A stretch of DNA of 64,000 bases from Lentisphaeria bacterium (GTDB lineage: Bacteria > Verrucomicrobiota > Lentisphaeria > Oligosphaerales > Oligosphaeraceae). The notes under the pieces are model-generated. The model had not been told where the DNA came from, made no database searches, and saw only the letters and a program-made list of their open reading frames with translations. The stretch lies in contig JAEEXV010000075.1 of NCBI GenBank assembly GCA_016287975.1, forward strand, positions 1 through 64,000, given 5' to 3'. Both the position numbers and the translations under genes were made by a program. Below, one piece after another: positions 1 through 8,559 of this stretch (position 1 is its first letter; every line of letters starts with the position of its first letter).

Positions 1-75
1 AGCCCGGGGGATGCCGCCGCAAGGCGGCCCCTGTGCCCCGGGCGAGAGCCCGGGGGTACGTGGGGAGCGGGATGC
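1..75. repeat. GC-rich double-hairpin repeat, copy cut by window edge
   Basis: Two short perfect hairpins lie side by side. One is GCCGCC-GCAA-GGCGGC and the other is CCCCGGGC-GAGA-GCCCGGGG. Both loops have the GNRA form. The same two-hairpin unit occurs twice more after the next gene (1497-1594), so this is a dispersed repeat rather than one terminator. The left end is cut by the window edge. The rest of the stretch to 363 holds no convincing gene. It contains a fragment of the same repeat near 70-90 and a purine-rich ribosome site just before the gene at 364. Confidence 0.7.
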
Positions 76-363
76 CGCCGGAGGCGGGAAACCGCGCGCA
101 CGTGCAGCCCCGCACCGATGAAAATGCCAGTTGGAGTTACATTAACCGCATATCGTCGAATCCGTCTCCGTCCGTTTCCATCCTGCAGCGGATTGGAAGT
201 GTGGATGCCGTCGGGCCCTCGGATTCAAGCAAAGGCCCCCGCGAAATGCCTGGCTTCGCGCCAATTCCGCCCAAACCGAATCTTTGGAAGCGGCAAATCC
301 CATGACGAACGCCCCAGTCCATGCCAAACAAAGCCTCAGGGACCACAAAGAGGAAAGTGAACA

Positions 364-1476
364 ATGAAGCCTCCTTCCTGCGGGATGTTTATTCCGGCCT
401 TGTATCTTTCTTTCGCGCTAATCCCGTTGCTTGGCATAATCATCGCTTTCATCCAGCGATCAAAAAGAATCACGTGTTCGATCATTGACCTGCTATCCCT
501 CGCGTCCTTGGAAATCCTCACCGTTGTCATTGGTGAAATGGCTTCCAGATCTTGTATTGTCTCGTTCGGCAACATATTCATGGCAAGTTTGTTTTTAGGC
601 CTCATCCCGCTTTCCGTAGTCGGCCTTGCCTCCTTTTGCACACTGCGAATCGTGTCAAAGACGACGCTGAAAAAAGACTTCGCGGTCCTATTCATTTCCG
701 AACTCTGCATTTTTGCCTGCTTCCAAATGCCGCTCCTGTCGCTTCGGGTGGATAGCGTTGCCTCTCACGACGCAAAAGAACCATCCATATCGAAAACGGC
801 CCCCCTTCGCATTTTTCATTATCCGTTTGGCGGATTGGCGCTCTTCGACGGCAGGGAAAACCATTATGTCAATATTCAGACCACATTCTACCGTTGGCAT
901 GAAGTGAAATACCTCATCCGGGACAACGGTATCGTGCATATACGCCATCAGCGAGATTTCTTCATATATGACATGAAACACGAAAGACTTGCATTCGTGT
1001 CGGATCAGGATTCCCAGAAACGACTCTTGAAGGAATGGAATGAAAAGAGCCAGGATTTTTCAACCGGGCTCAATGTTTATGCGTTGGATGACCAATCGTT
1101 GCGGCAAAAGACACACGAGGCATTCTTGAAAGGAAATGGCAAGAGCGCCCAAGATATTTTCATGTACTATTTTCTGGCAAGATTAAACCATGACGGGCAA
1201 ACCGGAAACCGTTGGTGCTATATAACCGCCAAACTGGGGGATCCGCATGGATTGCATAACTGGCATTATATGGGGTGCAAGAAAATTGTCGTCTTTGCTT
1301 TGACAGACGAAGAGGCCAACCGGCCCCCAGAAGACGAATACGACCATTACATTCGATTCATTGCGGCTTTGCTGCGCAATGACGAGGCTGAGGCGGCACG
1401 GCATCTCACCCGTCTGCGGGAACTCGGCGTGACCAAGAAACTACTGGAAAACCCGCTCGAACTCCCCGACATGTAG
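364..1476 (+). CDS. Hypothetical multi-pass membrane protein
   Basis: No known family was recognised. The first 130 residues hold about four hydrophobic segments (roughly residues 10-28, 45-58, 70-95 and 105-125). A long soluble part of about 240 residues follows, probably on one side of the membrane. Its C-terminal third is helical and rich in Arg, Glu and Leu (a RHLTRLRELG stretch). The start is supported by AGGAAAG about five bases upstream. The gene is clearly poorer in GC than nearly everything downstream and is bracketed by GC-rich double-hairpin repeats, which suggests a recently acquired segment. Function cannot be stated. A sensor or membrane-anchored scaffold would fit the topology but nothing more specific supports it. 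Confidence 0.75.
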   Translation: MKPPSCGMFIPALYLSFALIPLLGIIIAFIQRSKRITCSIIDLLSLASLEILTVVIGEMASRSCIVSFGNIFMASLFLGLIPLSVVGLASFCTLRIVSKTTLKKDFAVLFISELCIFACFQMPLLSLRVDSVASHDAKEPSISKTAPLRIFHYPFGGLALFDGRENHYVNIQTTFYRWHEVKYLIRDNGIVHIRHQRDFFIYDMKHERLAFVSDQDSQKRLLKEWNEKSQDFSTGLNVYALDDQSLRQKTHEAFLKGNGKSAQDIFMYYFLARLNHDGQTGNRWCYITAKLGDPHGLHNWHYMGCKKIVVFALTDEEANRPPEDEYDHYIRFIAALLRNDEAEAARHLTRLRELGVTKKLLENPLELPDM

Positions 1477-1600
1477 CGCGCCAGCGCGGCCCCCGTGCCC
1501 CGGGCGAAAGCCCGGGGTTGCCGCCGAAGGCGGCCCGGGTGCCCCGGGCGACAGCCCGGGGTTGCCGCCGTCAGGCGGCCCGGGTGCCCCGCAGGATTCG
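1477..1600. repeat. Tandem GC-rich double-hairpin repeat, two units plus a partial
   Basis: The unit is about 44 bases: GTGCCCCGGGC-GAAA-GCCCGGGG, then TTGCCGCC, a short loop and GGCGGCCCGG. The second unit has loops GACA and GTCA, and a third copy is cut off after GTGCCCCG. Stems are constant while loops change, and most loops keep the G..A form of GNRA-type tetraloops, as expected if the RNA hairpin is what is kept. It begins right after the stop codon of the 364-1476 gene, so it may also act as its 3' end structure. Confidence 0.75.
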
Positions 1601-1736
1601 GATTTACACATGCAATTGATTCGATTCCACACATCAAACATATCGTAAAAGAGATATCCCGACAATACATTATTCGCGTCTGTCCCATCCGGCCTGTTTT
1701 GGCAGATTTGCAACAAACAATCCCCTAAGACATCCT

Positions 1737-3638
1737 ATGTACGCGCCTCGCCGCACCTTTCCCGCCATTGCCCCGTTTCGCCACGGCTTTCAATTTGACC
1801 TCGGCCGCCAGATGGAGCGGCCGGAGCGCATCGCCGCCCATTTCAGGCGGCTTGGCGAGGCCGGATACCGCCTCGCCCTGTTGAACCTGGAGGATGCTCT
1901 CGATTTCCCGTCCGCCCCGGGCATCGGGCGCGCGCACTGCTGGAGCATGCAGGATCTCGCTCTGGTCGCGGACGCCGCCCATGATGCCTCATTGGAACTC
2001 GTTCCCATCATCCCCTCTCTGGGACACGCCCTCTACATCACCGGCAAGCCCGGCTACGCGTCATACGACGAGCTCCCCGAATCGCCAGTCGGCTCGCTGC
2101 GCATCGATGAAGAGGCGACATACGATCTGCTCGGGCGGCTCTTCGACGACTGGTGTGCAGCCGTCCCGGACGCCCATCTCCATACTGGCCTTGACGAAAG
2201 TCCATGGCTCGGCGCCGCCCGAAGACGGGTGGGTCTCCCCGTCAATGCGCCGCGCCTCTTCGCCGAGCATTGCAACCGGCTCGCCGAAATGCTGCGCGCC
2301 CGAAGCCGCCGCATGGTCATCTGGGGCGACATGCTCTATTATTTCCCGGAGGCCATCGGTCTCCTGCCCAAGGACATCATCGTGATGGACTGGTATTACT
2401 ACTCCTTCACGGACACCCCAAAAGTCGAACTCTTCAACTTCGCGCCCGTGGACCTGACCAGTGCCCTCCGCAGCGCCGGCCTGGAAGTCTGGCACACCCC
2501 CTCCGTCTGGCCCAACGCCCCCATCGGAGACATCCGGGACCGCCTCGCGAATCTCCGCGACTATGCGCGCTACGCTCTGCAGCGCCAGCCCACCGCCACC
2601 CTCGTCAACACCGACTGGAACAACTGGTGCGGATGGAGCGACTTCGCCGAACTTCTCTGGCTCACTTTCATCCGCCTCGAACCGCACTTCCATGACGAGG
2701 ACCTCGCCGACGCCCTCGCCGACAGCCTCCGCCGCGACTACGGCCTCCCGCACCCCCGGCGCTGGGCAGACATCCTCCTCGAAATGGGTTCCCTGCATCT
2801 CACCGGAAGCCATGCCCGCCAAACCGCACAACGCTCCCTCGCAGGCTGGCTAATCCGCGACTTCGAGCGCCGCGCCGAAATCCATGCGCACGCCATCAAG
2901 GCCGCCCGACTCCTCCAGAATGCCGCCGCACTGGCACAGGCCTCCCCGAACATCCTCGCCGCAGAAATCCAAGCCGCCCTCCGCCTTCTCTTCCACTTCT
3001 GGAACATCCAAGACACCCTCGCCCGCCTCGCCGACGCCACTGGCCCCGACGCGGCCGACACCTTCGACCAACTCGCCCGAGACCTCGCCAAATACCAGCG
3101 CGACTACGACCGTCTCTTCGGCCGCATCCGATTCCCGAACGACTACCGTCATCCCCTCCAGACCTTCGCCGGACGCCTCTCCGACGAAGTCGCGGCACTC
3201 GCGCAACGCCTCCGCGACGACGCCAAGACGACCCCATCCACGCTGCTGCCGCGCATCGAACTCTCCATCCGCTGCCCCCATCCCGCCATGCCCGTCCTCG
3301 AACTGGATCTCCAATATGACGACGGCACCCGCGAAACCAGCCGTGAAATGACCCTGAAATTCGAGAGCGCCTATTCCCGCCCCGATGCAGCCTACCGCCA
3401 CGTCGCCGCCATCCCCATCGCGCCGGGACGGCACCTCGCCGCCCTCCTCGTCACCAACCGCGACTACGATCTCACCGAAATCCAGTCCATCACTCTATAT
3501 CAGGACGGCGCGGCCGCTCCCATGACACTCCCTGACGGGCGCACCTCCGCCGTCATCGGCGTCCTCGCCGCCGCCCCGGGCGCCCCCACCATCCGCGATG
3601 GCACCGACAGGCTCCGGTTCACGCCTCCTTGCCGATAG
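1737..3638 (+). CDS. Glycoside hydrolase family 20-like protein
   Basis: Probable exo-acting hexosaminidase-like TIM barrel. Residues 20-300 follow the order of GH20 barrels. They include HTGLDES at about 149-155, which matches the family's H-x-G-G-D-E loop. Asp153-Glu154 would be the catalytic pair, with one Gly replaced. Later come a strand with VIWGDML and a tryptophan/tyrosine-rich substrate wall (MDWYYYS, TDWNNWCGW). The last 300 residues are helical and then beta-rich with no clear family. There is no signal peptide, so it probably acts in the cytoplasm on imported sugars. No ribosome site precedes the ATG. A 6-bp CCCCCT/AGGGGG stem at 3647-3670, without a U-run, may mark the 3' end. 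Substrate unknown. Confidence 0.75.
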   Translation: MYAPRRTFPAIAPFRHGFQFDLGRQMERPERIAAHFRRLGEAGYRLALLNLEDALDFPSAPGIGRAHCWSMQDLALVADAAHDASLELVPIIPSLGHALYITGKPGYASYDELPESPVGSLRIDEEATYDLLGRLFDDWCAAVPDAHLHTGLDESPWLGAARRRVGLPVNAPRLFAEHCNRLAEMLRARSRRMVIWGDMLYYFPEAIGLLPKDIIVMDWYYYSFTDTPKVELFNFAPVDLTSALRSAGLEVWHTPSVWPNAPIGDIRDRLANLRDYARYALQRQPTATLVNTDWNNWCGWSDFAELLWLTFIRLEPHFHDEDLADALADSLRRDYGLPHPRRWADILLEMGSLHLTGSHARQTAQRSLAGWLIRDFERRAEIHAHAIKAARLLQNAAALAQASPNILAAEIQAALRLLFHFWNIQDTLARLADATGPDAADTFDQLARDLAKYQRDYDRLFGRIRFPNDYRHPLQTFAGRLSDEVAALAQRLRDDAKTTPSTLLPRIELSIRCPHPAMPVLELDLQYDDGTRETSREMTLKFESAYSRPDAAYRHVAAIPIAPGRHLAALLVTNRDYDLTEIQSITLYQDGAAAPMTLPDGRTSAVIGVLAAAPGAPTIRDGTDRLRFTPPCR

Positions 3639-3820
3639 GGATATTCCCCCCTCGCTCACTCCTTAGGGGGTGGATAGACGGCAGAGCATGCTTGGAATTA
3701 CCCTTTTATATGTTTCGATTCGCAACATCTATGTCATTGCATTCGATGGAATTGATGGTAAAGTAAGACCGTTTCGCATTTCCGCCACACGACCATCATC
3801 CATACAGGAGAGACACAAAC

Positions 3821-4585
3821 ATGCGAAGAAAACTCCGCTTCACGCTCATCGAGCTGCTCGTCGTCATCGCCATCATCGCGATTCTTGCCTCCATGCTGCT
3901 ACCGGCCTTGGGAAAGGCCCGCGAAAAGGCGCGCGCCATCCATTGCATTTCCAATTTGAAGAACAACATGCTCTATCTGCAGATTTACGCAGACGAATAC
4001 AATGGCTTTATCCCAACCTACTGGAATGCGCCTGCCAGCGCGTTCTATTCCGGCAAAACTGCCGGCTGCAGCTGGGCAGACGCCCTGTGCGGCACCAAAA
4101 TCAGCGAGGATCTCCCGAAGGCCGCCCGCTGCCCCGCCATCGGCCACCTGCTGCGCGACGATGACAATTCCATGTCCAAGCCCATCAACCACTGCTATGG
4201 AACCTACGTGGACGCCGGCGCATCCGCCAGAGTCTGGGGCGATTTCTTCTACGCCTTGACAATATCCTCCGCCACGGGATCAAGCATCAGCTGGCGCGGC
4301 GTCAACCTCAAGCGCGTCACCTCCCCCAGCAGTTTGGGAATCCTTCAAGATTCCTATTATTCCGACACCACTGACCAGTTCTATGCCACATCCAACAACG
4401 CCGGCCAGAAGTGGAAGACCCATTTCCGGCATGGCGACAACGCCAATTTCGGCTTTGCGGACGGACATGCCGAGTCGCTGCGGGTTGACGCAGCCGTCAA
4501 CAAGTTCAGCCACTCCCGGGACTATTCGTTCACGAGCTACTCCTTTTATGATCGAAACAAGGTAGCCAGAACCGTCACGCCGTAA
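3821..4585 (+). CDS. Pilin-like protein with N-terminal methylation motif and H-X9-DG
   Basis: Residues 1-35 are a type IV pilin/pseudopilin leader. A short basic MRRKLR is followed by [16 protein letters not shown], with Glu at the fifth position after the expected prepilin peptidase cut. The residue before the cut is Arg, not the usual Gly. The body contains [13 protein letters not shown], the H-X9-DG signature of the large Planctomycetes/Lentisphaerae pilin-like family (DUF1559-related). Members are numerous in these genomes, usually beside carbohydrate genes, and their role is unknown. AGGAGAG precedes the start. The secreted protein at 4608 follows after 22 bases, so the two are probably co-transcribed. 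Confidence 0.9.
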   Translation: MRRKLRFTLIELLVVIAIIAILASMLLPALGKAREKARAIHCISNLKNNMLYLQIYADEYNGFIPTYWNAPASAFYSGKTAGCSWADALCGTKISEDLPKAARCPAIGHLLRDDDNSMSKPINHCYGTYVDAGASARVWGDFFYALTISSATGSSISWRGVNLKRVTSPSSLGILQDSYYSDTTDQFYATSNNAGQKWKTHFRHGDNANFGFADGHAESLRVDAAVNKFSHSRDYSFTSYSFYDRNKVARTVTP

Positions 4586-4607
4586 ACAAAAAAGGGAGAT
4601 AAAACAG

Positions 4608-6365
4608 ATGTTCTTTTGTGTTCCGCGTTCTGTCAAGGCAATGACTGGCATGGCCATGGCATTGCTCTGCCTTCTCTGTCAGGCGTCCCTTGCAAAGGAG
4701 GCGAAGCGTCCGCTGGTGGCCACGACCATCGACTTTCTGGACTACGCCATGGGGGATGACGCTGCCATTGAGCCGTCCTTTTATCCGCTCTCAAGTTACG
4801 AGAGACGTCTGGAGGAGCTGGCGGCCTGCGGCATTCGGAAGCTCTATCTGCGCGTCAATGTCTGCGGCCTTTCGCATTATCCAAGCCAAGTGACTTGGCA
4901 ATATGGCGAGCATGGAAACTACCACTATCGGGTGCCAAAGCACAGCCGACGGGTGATGGAGACGCTGAAGCGGTACAATCCACTGCGGGAGACCATCCGC
5001 ATCGGGCGAAGGCTTGGCATGGAGGTCTGGGCATGGGAAAGCGTGTGGGATGACGCGGGCGCCTCCGGTGGTGTTGTAACCGCCAGCGAAGCCTCGCCGG
5101 AGTGGTGTGCCAAATACGGAAACTATTTCCTGATGGATCCCTTTTTCCGGAAGAACTACCACTTCTACGCCATGAAAAAGCCCTCCGGAAAACCGCTTTC
5201 CGAAGAGCAGGTCGCCGCCATCAATCAAAGCGCACGCGGACGCGGCGTCGGCCGCATCGAGATCCTTTCCGCCGACCGCCACGCCCCCGCCACCTTCACG
5301 CGCAAAGAACTCATCATCGCGGTGAGTCAGGACAATGTCCATTTCTCCATCTACAACGGTCCCTGCGAGCTGCGGCATGACCTGACGGCGGAAGGACGCC
5401 CCCGCGTTACTCTGGACAAATTGCAGATGGACGCGAATTATGTGCAGCTCATGTTCAAGACGCCACGACCGAAGGATGGCAAGCTGTGCGCAATTATCCA
5501 CCGGAAGGCGCGGGGCCAGCATTGCGTCTATGACCGGCAGGGGAAACCTCTGCCGTCCGTGTGGAGCTGGAGCACCGCCCCGGACAAGCGTGGAGCGTCT
5601 GTGCGGTCAAGCGACACGCCGGCCGCTTGGGACTTCGGTGACCGCGGATTGGGCTTTCTCGTGGGCGAAGAGGAGCCTTCCATCGGCGACGGGACCTATC
5701 TTCTGGGCGTTTCCGAGTTCGCGATTCCGGAGGTGATGACCCACAAGCTCGCACGCTTCGAGGAGCTGGCACGCTATGACTTCGATGGCTTCATGCTGAA
5801 CCTCCGAAGCCACGTTCTCATCAATCCCAAGGCGGAGTATGGCTTCAATCCGGAAATCCGCGAGGCGCTTCTGCGAATGGGCGCCGGAGACATCTGGAGC
5901 AATCACTTCAACCGGGAGGCATGGCTCATGTTCCGGGCAGATGCATTTGACCGCTTTCTTTCCGGCTGCAGGAAACTCACAGGCGGACGCCCGCTGTATG
6001 TCAGCGTCACCGACTGGCGGCAGCCAAAGCGTCCGGGCAGGTACTATGGGACATGCGACTATCTCAAGACGCTGAAGCTGCCCTGGCATTGGGACAAGTG
6101 GTTCGCCACCGGCAGCGTGGACGGCGTTTCCATGTATGGGGAGTTCTTCCCGGAGGAGTTCTCCGGCAAAAGCGCGAATGGCCATCCAGTCGTCATCTGC
6201 TGTTTCCGCGAGATGCTCTTCCCGCCGCCGGGCGCCACTTTGCAAGGGGATTTGCAGCGCTGGGGAAAGGATGGCCGCATTGACGAAATCGAGCTGTATG
6301 AGGCGCAGGCCATCTCGAAGAGCAAGGAGGCACAGGGGATCATCCGGGAATTCGCGAAACCATGA
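4608..6365 (+). CDS. Secreted putative glycoside hydrolase-like protein
   Basis: A hydrophobic leader (residues 10-30, ending near SLAKEA) predicts export. The mature protein starts with a barrel-like segment (IRKLYLRVNVCGLSHY) followed by 'GMEVWAWESVWDDA', the style of secreted GH10-like or DUF4434-like TIM barrels. The middle (about 200-330) looks like a beta-sandwich inserted in the barrel. The barrel seems to resume at 'YDFDGFMLNLRSH' and 'SVDGVSMYGEFF'. No family could be named with confidence and no catalytic pair can be assigned. GGGAGA lies before the start. The stop overlaps the next gene by four bases (ATGA), which couples it to the sialidase and suggests both act on one glycan. Confidence 0.65.
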   Translation: MFFCVPRSVKAMTGMAMALLCLLCQASLAKEAKRPLVATTIDFLDYAMGDDAAIEPSFYPLSSYERRLEELAACGIRKLYLRVNVCGLSHYPSQVTWQYGEHGNYHYRVPKHSRRVMETLKRYNPLRETIRIGRRLGMEVWAWESVWDDAGASGGVVTASEASPEWCAKYGNYFLMDPFFRKNYHFYAMKKPSGKPLSEEQVAAINQSARGRGVGRIEILSADRHAPATFTRKELIIAVSQDNVHFSIYNGPCELRHDLTAEGRPRVTLDKLQMDANYVQLMFKTPRPKDGKLCAIIHRKARGQHCVYDRQGKPLPSVWSWSTAPDKRGASVRSSDTPAAWDFGDRGLGFLVGEEEPSIGDGTYLLGVSEFAIPEVMTHKLARFEELARYDFDGFMLNLRSHVLINPKAEYGFNPEIREALLRMGAGDIWSNHFNREAWLMFRADAFDRFLSGCRKLTGGRPLYVSVTDWRQPKRPGRYYGTCDYLKTLKLPWHWDKWFATGSVDGVSMYGEFFPEEFSGKSANGHPVVICCFREMLFPPPGATLQGDLQRWGKDGRIDEIELYEAQAISKSKEAQGIIREFAKP

Positions 6366-7498
6366 ACTTCGTTGAGATCAAGCATCAGCCGGAGCGCTCA
6401 CGGACCTACATCGGAAGCCCGAGCATCGTCCGCCTGCCGGACGGGGCGCTGCTTGCCAGCCATGACTACTTCGGGCAACTCTTCACGCTGGAAGGCGAAA
6501 ATGGCCTGACCAGCATCTACCGCTCAGAGGACAACGGGCGGACCTGGGAGAACATCACCCACATCATCCATGCTTATTGGGGAACGATGGTCGCCTTGCC
6601 GGATGCCGTCTACCACATCGGCGTCACAAGGGAGTATGGCGACATCGTGGTGCGCAGAAGCACGGATGGCGGCTTCACATGGTCCGTCCCGAAAGACGAC
6701 AAGACGGGAATCGTCATGCGCGGCACGCCGCCGGGAATGCCTCCGCAGTTCCGCATTGAGACCTCGGGGACGGAACTGGTCCATGACGGACGCATCTTCA
6801 GATGCTTTGACAAGCACATCATCGAGCCCGGTGGCCCCGTTTGGCGGGCGGACATGTTTGCCACGGGGGTGATGTCCGCCGACATCAATTCCGACCTCCT
6901 GGACGCCGCAAACTGGACAATCTCGAATCTGCTCCGTTTCGATTACAGCAAATGTCATGACCAGAATCTGGCTGGCTTCGGCAACGGCTGGCTGGAGGGA
7001 ACGCTTGTGCCGGCGCCCGACGGAACGCTCAGGGAACTGATCCGAATGCATCTCAAGAAACCAAACAAGGCGGGAATGCTTGCACTCTCCCAGGACGGAC
7101 GCGAACTCTCCTTCGATTACCGGGACGGCATCATCGACTTTGTCGGCGGCGATTCGCGCTTCATTGTCCGCCGAGACTCGAAGACAGGGTTGTATGTCAC
7201 CTTCTCGAATGCCATCAAGATGGAGGACAATGTGCCTGTCACGAACCGAAATTGCCTAAGCCTCTCCGTGTCGGAGGATCTGCGCCATTGGAGACTCGTG
7301 CGCGATGTCCTTGTGGAGGACACGGGGCTCACGCCGACATTCTCCAGACAACTGACGGGCTTTCAATATGCCGCATGGCATTTCGACGGGGATGACATCA
7401 TCTTGTTAAGCCGCACTGCCTACCGGGGCGCCAATACCTTCCATAACGCCAACCGTCTCACTTTCCATCGCTTCGAACAGTGGCGCAACTGGCTGTAG
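6362..7498 (+). CDS. Sialidase-like protein with BNR/Asp-box repeats
   Basis: Six-bladed beta-propeller of the exo-alpha-sialidase superfamily. Two clear Asp-box motifs are visible, YRSEDNGRTW at about residue 50 and RRSTDGGFTW at about 100. The FRIP-like opening is 'IGSPSIVRLPDGALLASHD', and 'FSNAIKM.NVPVTNRNCLSLSVSEDLRHW' lies late in the sequence. No signal peptide is present, so it is probably cytoplasmic or released with its coupled partner. Start and stop of the neighbours interlock: the ATG overlaps the upstream stop, and the last 41 bases overlap the convergent AraC gene. Sialic acid itself need not be the substrate, since many propellers of this group act on other sugars. Confidence 0.8.
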   Translation: MNFVEIKHQPERSRTYIGSPSIVRLPDGALLASHDYFGQLFTLEGENGLTSIYRSEDNGRTWENITHIIHAYWGTMVALPDAVYHIGVTREYGDIVVRRSTDGGFTWSVPKDDKTGIVMRGTPPGMPPQFRIETSGTELVHDGRIFRCFDKHIIEPGGPVWRADMFATGVMSADINSDLLDAANWTISNLLRFDYSKCHDQNLAGFGNGWLEGTLVPAPDGTLRELIRMHLKKPNKAGMLALSQDGRELSFDYRDGIIDFVGGDSRFIVRRDSKTGLYVTFSNAIKMEDNVPVTNRNCLSLSVSEDLRHWRLVRDVLVEDTGLTPTFSRQLTGFQYAAWHFDGDDIILLSRTAYRGANTFHNANRLTFHRFEQWRNWL

Positions 7499-8309
7499 AT
7501 CCGCACGGCAGACATCCTTTGCGGCATTCCGCAGGCGAGAGACCGTAGACACGACGGAACTGCCGCGTGAAATTCGAGCGGTCGGCGAAGCCGGAGAGAT
7601 GCATTGCCTTCATGACGGTCATGTCAGGAGAGGCCAGCAAGTCTCGCGCGTGCTGAAGGCGCAGCTGCATGAGATATTGATAGAGGCTGCAATGGCATTT
7701 TTTGCGGAAGATGCGGTTCAGGCTCTGCGACGTGCGCCCTGTGGGCTCCGCGATTTTGGCCAGTGTGAGGGAAGGTTCGGCAAAGTTCCTTTCCATGAAC
7801 CAGCGGGCTACGTCTTCCGGCGAGGTCCTGTTCCAGGTCTGGTTGCCGAGTTTGAGCAGGACATCGGTGAGAGCTGACAGCATCAGTTGTGTCAAATCCT
7901 TGCAAAGGACGGTTGGCAGATTGTCGTCCGCCTCGATGTAGTCCCGTATGAGATTCACGATTTGATAGATGCAGGGGATGTTTCCAAGGCTGGACACATT
8001 CGGATTCCCGCCCAGGCCGTGACCGAAAAAAAAGAACTCGACACTGGCGGGAAGCAAATTGATCACCAGAGCGAGCCGATGCCGATGGCGTTCAACCACC
8101 GCATGTCTGACGCCAGGGGGCGTCAGGATGATTTCAGAGGGGCGCCCCTCCTTTGCCTTGTTTTCACGGGCCAGAAAACGAATTTCCCAGAAGTCATGGC
8201 AATGCAGTGATTTCCCTTCGCCATTCCCGTTGTCCATGCGGAAAAGATAGTCGCCGTGCTGATGCGCCTCCTGCAGATAACGGATGATGGAAGAGATGGC
8301 TGAGTTCAT
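7458..8309 (-). CDS. AraC-family transcriptional regulator
   Basis: An N-terminal cupin-like sensor (residues 15-110) contains CHDFWEIRF and a buried 'ILTPPGVRHAV', typical of sugar-sensing AraC proteins. The C-terminal double helix-turn-helix (about 170-265) includes 'LAKIAEPTGRTSQSLNRIF' and the signature 'SGFADRSNFTRQFRRVYG'. The protein runs about 16 residues past the usual SPAEYR-like end, and this extra tail is what overlaps the convergent sialidase gene. It probably controls the 3821-7498 genes or the symporter unit behind it. No ribosome site is evident. A TATAGT hexamer (minus strand of 8419-8424) about 110 bases upstream is a possible -10. Confidence 0.9.
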   Translation of the reverse strand: MNSAISSIIRYLQEAHQHGDYLFRMDNGNGEGKSLHCHDFWEIRFLARENKAKEGRPSEIILTPPGVRHAVVERHRHRLALVINLLPASVEFFFFGHGLGGNPNVSSLGNIPCIYQIVNLIRDYIEADDNLPTVLCKDLTQLMLSALTDVLLKLGNQTWNRTSPEDVARWFMERNFAEPSLTLAKIAEPTGRTSQSLNRIFRKKCHCSLYQYLMQLRLQHARDLLASPDMTVMKAMHLSGFADRSNFTRQFRRVYGLSPAECRKGCLPCGSTASCATVRSDGK

Positions 8310-8559
8310 GACGGTTGCTCAAATGACGCCTGACCCCGGCTGTGCCAGTGGTTCTACTCTCCCGTACTCAAATGAAGACATGGCAGAAAACAGTTTGGAG
8401 GATGTTTTGTTATTGTGTACTATAATTCGCAATGCCGCAGTCTACCAGGAAAGGGCATTCGCCACTGCCATGCTGAACCTTCAGACTCGCATTGGCTGTC
8501 CCTATGATGCCAATGTCCAAAGAATGCACTGCAGTTCTGAAAATGCCTGAGGGACTGCA

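Noticed and set aside
33..305. Plus-strand frame of 90 codons at the left edge
   Set aside because: It begins in the GC-rich hairpin repeat and ends without any feature of a real protein.
8284..8550. Plus-strand frame of 88 codons before the AraC gene
   Set aside because: It overlaps the AraC start, lacks a ribosome site and has no recognisable pattern. The region more likely holds the AraC promoter.
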